Positions 60,564-64,000 of a stretch of DNA of 64,000 bases are shown here, in pieces. Source of the DNA: CAZPKH01 sp964407165 (GTDB taxonomy: Bacteria; Bacteroidota; Bacteroidia; Bacteroidales; Muribaculaceae); contig CAYOUJ010000004.1 of the NCBI GenBank assembly GCA_964407165.1, positions 16,257 to 80,256 on the forward strand, read 5' to 3'. The notes beneath the pieces were generated by a model, which was not told the origin of the DNA, did not search any database, and was given only the letters and a program-made list of their open reading frames with translations. The translations under genes were made by a program, and so were the position numbers. Within the stretch, counting starts at the first letter, position 1; each line of letters begins with the position of its first letter.

Positions 60564-62972
60564 TTAGGCAAGCCACTGCGCAATGTGATACGTAGCAAAC
60601 GCCAACACCCAGGCAACCAGAGTGTTATATATCACAGAGAACGCCCCGTATTTCCACGAGCCGGTCTCCTTGACTATCGCCGTCACCGTCGCGATGCAAG
60701 GGCAGTACAGCAGGATAAACACCATGAACGCCAGCGCCGAAGCAAGCGTGAAGTCCGGCTGTCCCGTCACCGGCGACGGCTGCTTGATGCGCTCGGCCAG
60801 CGCCTCGTCGGTGACATCCTCGTCGCCGGTGTAGAGCACTCCCAAGGTCGACACTACTATCTCCTTCGCCGGCACGCCCGCGATGGCGGCGACCGTCGCG
60901 CGCCAATGGAACCCTGCCGGCTCCATCACCGGATTGACAGCCTTGCCCATCATCTCCAGATAGGAGTCATGCTCCAGCGACGGTACCTCGCTTTGGAGCG
61001 GGGCGGCGCCCTCGCGCCCCGCCTGTTCGCTCTCCTCATGCCGCGGAAAGTAGTTCAGCGCCCACACCACTATCGACGCGATGAGTATCACGCCGCCCAT
61101 CTTGCGCAAATACTGCTGCCCCTTGCCCCAGGTGTGGCGCATCGACGCCTTGAACGTCGGTATGCGGTACGGCGGCAGTTCCATCACAAACGGGGTCACG
61201 TCAGCCTTCAGCCACAGCCGCCGCATCAGCCGCGCCGTAACCATCGCCACCACTATGCCAAGCAGATACAGCCCTAAGAACGCCACCGCCGCATGGTCGG
61301 GGAAAAACGCCAGCGACAGCAGCACATATATCGGCAGACGCGCCGAGCAGCTCATGAACGGGTTGATCAGCACGGTGATAAGCCGGCTCGACCGGCTCTC
61401 GATGCTCCGGCACGCCATCACCGCCGGCACGTTGCACCCGAAGCCCATCACAAGCGGTATGAACGACTTCCCGTGAAGCCCTATGCGGTGCATAAGCCGG
61501 TCCATAATGAAAGCAGCGCGGGCCATATACCCCGAGTCCTCCATAAAGCTGATGCAGAAGTAAAGTATCAGTATGTTAGGCAAGAACACAATCACGCCCC
61601 CCACGCCGCCGATGATGCCGTCGGCTATCAAGTCCTTGAGCCACCCTTCAGGCATGTACTCCCCGACAACGCGACCCAGCCACGCAACTCCGTCCTCGAT
61701 CCACTCCATCGGGAAAGCGCCGAGATAGAACGTCGCCCAGAACATCACAAACATGATGGCCAGGAATATCGGGAACCCAAACAGCTTGTTGGTCACAAAC
61801 GCGTCGATGATGCGCGAGGGATTGTTGGCGTCCTTTTCGCCGCGCGTAAGCGTCTCAGCCAGTGCGCCGCTGATAAAGCCGTATTTCTCATCCGCTATGG
61901 CCGACGCCACATCCTCACCCATAAGGCGTTCCAGGCGCTTCACCTCCTGGTCGCGCAGCGTAATCACGGCTTTGCCGCCGGGAGCCTCCCCAACATGCCT
62001 GGTTACGTCCGGGTCGCCCTCCAAAAGCTTGATGGCCAGGTAGCGCGTAGAGAAGCGGGGGTTAAGCTCCACCTCCATCCCCAAGGCGCGGCGGAGCACC
62101 GTCACGCTCTCCTCTATCTCCGGGCTGAGCTTCACGTGTATGTGGCGAACATCCTTGTCGCGCCCCTCATAAACATCTATAATAGTGTCCAATAGCTTGT
62201 CAACGCCCCGCCCGGTGCGTGTCACCGTCGGCACAACGGGCACGCCTATCATGCCGCCGAGCGTGCGGTAGTCGAGCTTGTCGCCCGCGTGCTCCAGCTC
62301 GTCGTACATGTTCAGCGCTATCACCATCGACCGGTCCATGTCTATCAGCTCGGTCGTCAGATACAGGTTGCGCTCCAGGTTCGACGCCACCACCACGTTC
62401 ACTATCACGTCCGGCACCTCATTGGCCAGATACTCACGCACATACAGCTCCTCGGGAGAGTAGGCCGACATCGAGTAAGTGCCCGGCAGGTCGACCATGT
62501 TAAACCGATACCCGCGGTGCACAAACGACCCCTCCTTCGCGTCCACAGTCACCCCCGAATAATTCCCCACATGCTCGCGGGCGCCCGAGGCGATGTTAAA
62601 CAGCGACGTCTTCCCGCAGTTCGGATTCCCCACCAACGCAATGTTTATCTCACCCCGGAGCGGGGCGGCGCCCTCGCGCCCCGCCTCGAGCACAGCGCTG
62701 CCATCGTGCCCCCTCTCATCTGTAGCCCCACCCTTTAGGCGGTCGCTGGGGGGGGCCGACACTATCACCAACTCCGCCTCGCTGCGCCGCAGCGACAGCT
62801 CGTAGCCCATTATCGAATATTTGATAGGATCCTTCAGCGGAGCATGCTGCAGCACCTCCACCGTCTGGCCCTTGATGAAGCCCATCTCAATCATGCGCTT
62901 GCGAAACGCGCCATGACCGAGCACCTTTACTATCACGCCGCTGTGGCCCTGCGGCAGGTCGCTTAGTCTCAT
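60564..62972 (-). CDS. feoB: FeoA-FeoB fusion, ferrous iron transporter
   Basis: An 802-residue iron(II) importer in which FeoA (about 1-75, MRLSDLPQGHSGVIVKVLG) is fused to FeoB. The GTPase has GNPNCGKTSLFN, DLPGTYSMSA and NMYDELEHAG. The membrane part has the two Gate/core blocks GFGCNVPAVMACR and GVPAKEIVVSTLGVLY (seen as AGVPAKEIVVSTL). The linker between FeoA and FeoB is made of one family B unit (62725-62757, APPSDRLKGGAT) and one family A unit (62657-62683). Another family A unit lies in a late loop. The start at ATG 62972 is chosen because the longer frame crosses the promoter. Confidence 0.95.
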   Translation of the reverse strand: MRLSDLPQGHSGVIVKVLGHGAFRKRMIEMGFIKGQTVEVLQHAPLKDPIKYSIMGYELSLRRSEAELVIVSAPPSDRLKGGATDERGHDGSAVLEAGREGAAPLRGEINIALVGNPNCGKTSLFNIASGAREHVGNYSGVTVDAKEGSFVHRGYRFNMVDLPGTYSMSAYSPEELYVREYLANEVPDVIVNVVVASNLERNLYLTTELIDMDRSMVIALNMYDELEHAGDKLDYRTLGGMIGVPVVPTVTRTGRGVDKLLDTIIDVYEGRDKDVRHIHVKLSPEIEESVTVLRRALGMEVELNPRFSTRYLAIKLLEGDPDVTRHVGEAPGGKAVITLRDQEVKRLERLMGEDVASAIADEKYGFISGALAETLTRGEKDANNPSRIIDAFVTNKLFGFPIFLAIMFVMFWATFYLGAFPMEWIEDGVAWLGRVVGEYMPEGWLKDLIADGIIGGVGGVIVFLPNILILYFCISFMEDSGYMARAAFIMDRLMHRIGLHGKSFIPLVMGFGCNVPAVMACRSIESRSSRLITVLINPFMSCSARLPIYVLLSLAFFPDHAAVAFLGLYLLGIVVAMVTARLMRRLWLKADVTPFVMELPPYRIPTFKASMRHTWGKGQQYLRKMGGVILIASIVVWALNYFPRHEESEQAGREGAAPLQSEVPSLEHDSYLEMMGKAVNPVMEPAGFHWRATVAAIAGVPAKEIVVSTLGVLYTGDEDVTDEALAERIKQPSPVTGQPDFTLASALAFMVFILLYCPCIATVTAIVKETGSWKYGAFSVIYNTLVAWVLAFATYHIAQWLA
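60995..61021 (-). repeat. family A in-frame palindrome, in FeoB loop
   Basis: Consensus unit, read antisense as GREGAAPLQ. Confidence 0.85.
62657..62683 (-). repeat. family A in-frame palindrome, in FeoA-FeoB linker
   Basis: Consensus unit, read antisense as GREGAAPLR directly before the first FeoB strand. Confidence 0.85.
62725..62757 (-). repeat. family B palindrome in FeoA-FeoB linker
   Basis: GCCCCACCCTTTAGGCGGTC-type unit, read as PPSDRLKGGAT. Confidence 0.75.
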
Positions 62973-62995
62973 TTTTACCTCTTCTATTGCGACCG

Positions 62996-63027
62996 CAAAG
63001 TTACGACTTTTCGCCCAAATGCCCAAA
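62996..63027 (-). promoter_or_regulatory. feoAB promoter
   Basis: TTTG (63024-63027), 20 bp, TAACTTTG (62996-63003) on the minus strand; leader about 20 nt to the chosen ATG. Confidence 0.75.
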
Positions 63028-63063
63028 AACGCCCGCCACTTCTCCAAAAAATCCCCAAAAAGT

Positions 63064-63094
63064 TTTGCCATTCAAAAAACTATGCGTAATTTTG
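63064..63094 (+). promoter_or_regulatory. rpsU promoter
   Basis: TTTG (63064-63067), 19 bp, TAATTTTG (63087-63094). The leader contains the repeat ACTAAAAACTATAAACT (63132-63160). Confidence 0.65.
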
Positions 63095-63164
63095 TGCCGC
63101 AATTTTGCAACCCCCAATATAGCTAATAACTTAAAACTAAAAACTATAAACTAAAAACTTCTCA

Positions 63165-63356
63165 ATGATTATCGTTCCAGTTAAAGAAGGCGAGAATATT
63201 GAGCGCGCGCTCAAGAAATTCAAACGTAAATACGAGAAAACCGGCATCGTCAAAGAGCTCCGCAGCCGCCAGGCTTTCCAGAAGCCCTCCGTCACCAACC
63301 GCAAGAAGATGATGAAGGCCGTTTACGTTCAGAAGCTCCGCACCGTCGAGGAGTAA
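63165..63356 (+). CDS. rpsU: 30S ribosomal protein S21
   Basis: A 63-residue basic protein with the S21 pattern MIIVPVKEGENIERALKKFK and KYEKTGIVKELRSRQAF. S21 binds the platform of the 30S subunit near the 3' end of 16S rRNA. In Bacteroidetes it takes part in occluding the anti-Shine-Dalgarno region. The first ATG is used. tRNA-Leu lies 100 bp downstream in the same direction. Confidence 0.96.
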   Translation: MIIVPVKEGENIERALKKFKRKYEKTGIVKELRSRQAFQKPSVTNRKKMMKAVYVQKLRTVEE

Positions 63357-63457
63357 ACCCCGCCCTTCACACCGGCATAACGCATACTTGTCATCCGGAC
63401 GGTTATTAGCATAATAGTCACCCGGATGGCAATTGTGCATTGTGCATTCACCCAAGC

Positions 63458-63537
63458 GCTTGTGGCGTAATTGGTAGCCGCCCCGGACTTAGGATCCGGT
63501 GCCTTCGGGCGTAGGGGTTCGAGTCCCCTCAAGCGCA
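63458..63537 (+). tRNA. tRNA-Leu (anticodon TAG)
   Basis: Acceptor GCGCTTG (63458-63464) pairs with CAAGCGC (63530-63536). The anticodon stem CCGGA/TCCGG encloses CTTAGGA with anticodon TAG. A long variable arm (TGCCTTCGGGCGTA region) and T-arm GGGTTCGAGTCCC-like sequence fit leucine. CCA is not encoded. A GTGCATTGTGCATT repeat lies directly upstream. Confidence 0.95.
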
Positions 63538-63546
63538 CTACCCACA

Positions 63547-63569
63547 GAGGGAAGGCCCCGCCTTCCCTC
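63547..63569 (+). terminator. tRNA-Leu terminator
   Basis: GAGGGAAGGC (63547-63556) pairs with GCCTTCCCTC (63560-63569) around CCC, followed by TTTTTATTTT. Confidence 0.9.
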
Positions 63570-63597
63570 TTTTTATTTTGTATGCGCGCCCTCAAGC

Positions 63598-63635
63598 ACG
63601 GAGGGCGGCCGTCCCCGGCCGCGCATCCCCGCCTT
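63598..63635 (+). repeat. family D palindrome
   Basis: GGAGGGCGGCCGTCCCCGGC followed by CGCGCATCCCCG; the same unit as in 18261-18329 and 18641-18703. Confidence 0.7.
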
Positions 63636-63729
63636 GCCCGCAAAACGCCCCCTCCCGCCCCATAACCCGCACCCTCGCAAATAAATCCCATTACATCCAC
63701 AAATTTTTCGGCGTCACACCGATTTGTCG

Positions 63730-63737
63730 TATATTTG
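63730..63737 (+). promoter_or_regulatory. -7 box of the nucleotidyltransferase gene
   Basis: TATATTTG followed by CAGTG; a TTTT-type -33 lies about 21 bp upstream. Confidence 0.45.
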
Positions 63738-63772
63738 CAGTGATGGATCGTCCCGACACAGTACAGCTCCAA

Positions 63773-63999
63773 TGAAGATTATCGAGTTAAATATAGACTC
63801 CATCTTGGCCTTATGCAAGCGCTTCAAGGTCAAGTCGCTTGCTGTGTTTGGCTCGGTGCTGACTGACCGGTTTACCGACAGCAGTGACGTGGACTTTCTG
63901 GCGGATTTCAACCACGAAATAGACCACACCAACTATGCAGACAACTTCTTTGCCCTATACCACGCCCTGCGCGGCCTGCTCAAGCGCGAAATAGACTAG
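63773..63999 (+). pseudogene. MNT-type nucleotidyltransferase, apparently frameshifted
   Basis: A 75-residue frame with the minimal nucleotidyltransferase motif SLAVFGSVLTDRFTDSSDVDFLADF (Gly-Ser plus Asp-x-Asp). Such proteins are the antitoxin or AMP-transferring half of MNT-HEPN pairs. The frame stops as REID-TAG exactly where relatives continue REIDLV. One extra C (GACCTAGT in place of GACTAGT) would restore LV, so a single-base deletion or sequence error is likely. The 10-codon ORF MDRPDTVQLQ overlaps its start by ATGA. The window ends here, so the rest and any HEPN partner are out of view. Confidence 0.7.
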
Positions 64000-64000
64000 T

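Noticed and set aside
60564..63071. Longer FeoAB frame starting at 63071
   Set aside because: The extra 33 codons cover the TTTG/TAACTTTG promoter; FeoA begins at 62972.
63743..63775. 10-codon ORF overlapping the nucleotidyltransferase start
   Set aside because: It is too short to claim as a gene, although the ATGA overlap could allow coupling.

Overview
The window looks like a chromosomal segment of a GC-rich member of the Bacteroidales, probably a Muribaculaceae-like gut commensal. The evidence is Bacteroidetes-type promoters (TTTG, about 20 bp, TAnnTTTG), a tmRNA tag reading GENNYALAA, BspA-like leucine-rich repeats, DUF5686 and T9SS-like proteins, an AmpG-like transporter, and the menaquinone gene set typical of the phylum. 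Genus is inference. The first 1.6 kb is AT-rich and differs in composition from the rest.

Layout. 1-1.6 kb: AT-rich accessory strip downstream of glmS with a partial LRR gene, an orphan gene and a compact structured RNA candidate. 1.6-7 kb: glmS, ssrA (tmRNA), a SanA-like protein, and a NUDIX-regulator / vWA / macrodomain-like operon with paired operators. 7-23 kb: nitroreductase, a Ser/Thr kinase fused to a formylglycine-enzyme-like (FGE) domain, MATE and OPT transporters, a BadF-type kinase, serB, tdk, a second kinase-FGE fusion, a Tricorn-like protease and an FGE-only exported protein. 23-34 kb: envelope polysaccharide genes (MBOAT, SGNH, GT4, WecA-like, DegT aminotransferase, GT2), an MFS transporter, a DUF5686 outer-membrane protein and an OmpA lipoprotein. 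34-41 kb: EamA transporter, a membrane protein beside a third kinase, a strongly bounded ncRNA unit, a TPR protein and a GHL10 hydrolase. 41-50 kb: mlaFE, udk, lptB, a TSCPD protein, NDH-2, uvrA, ftsY and rimO. 50-60 kb: menF, then two SGNH proteins and an MBOAT, then menBCE; menD is absent from the window. 60-64 kb: a Crp/Fnr regulator, a FeoA-FeoB fusion, rpsU, tRNA-Leu and a broken nucleotidyltransferase.

Two themes run through the window. First, it is littered with palindromic repeats of several families. At least two (A, a 27-bp GC-rich palindrome; B, a C-run/G-run palindrome) sit in frame inside conserved proteins such as UvrA, RimO, MenC, MenE and FeoB, much like Rickettsia palindromic elements. 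Others form intergenic hairpins, including a 52-bp perfect palindrome. Second, three kinases with the same unusual HLDIKPxN catalytic loop and two linked or separate FGE-like partners suggest a paralogous envelope signalling family.

Functionally, NDH-2 plus the men genes supply a quinone respiratory chain. The two MBOAT/SGNH sets fit O-acylation of surface glycans. MlaFE and LptB maintain the outer membrane, and FeoAB imports ferrous iron.
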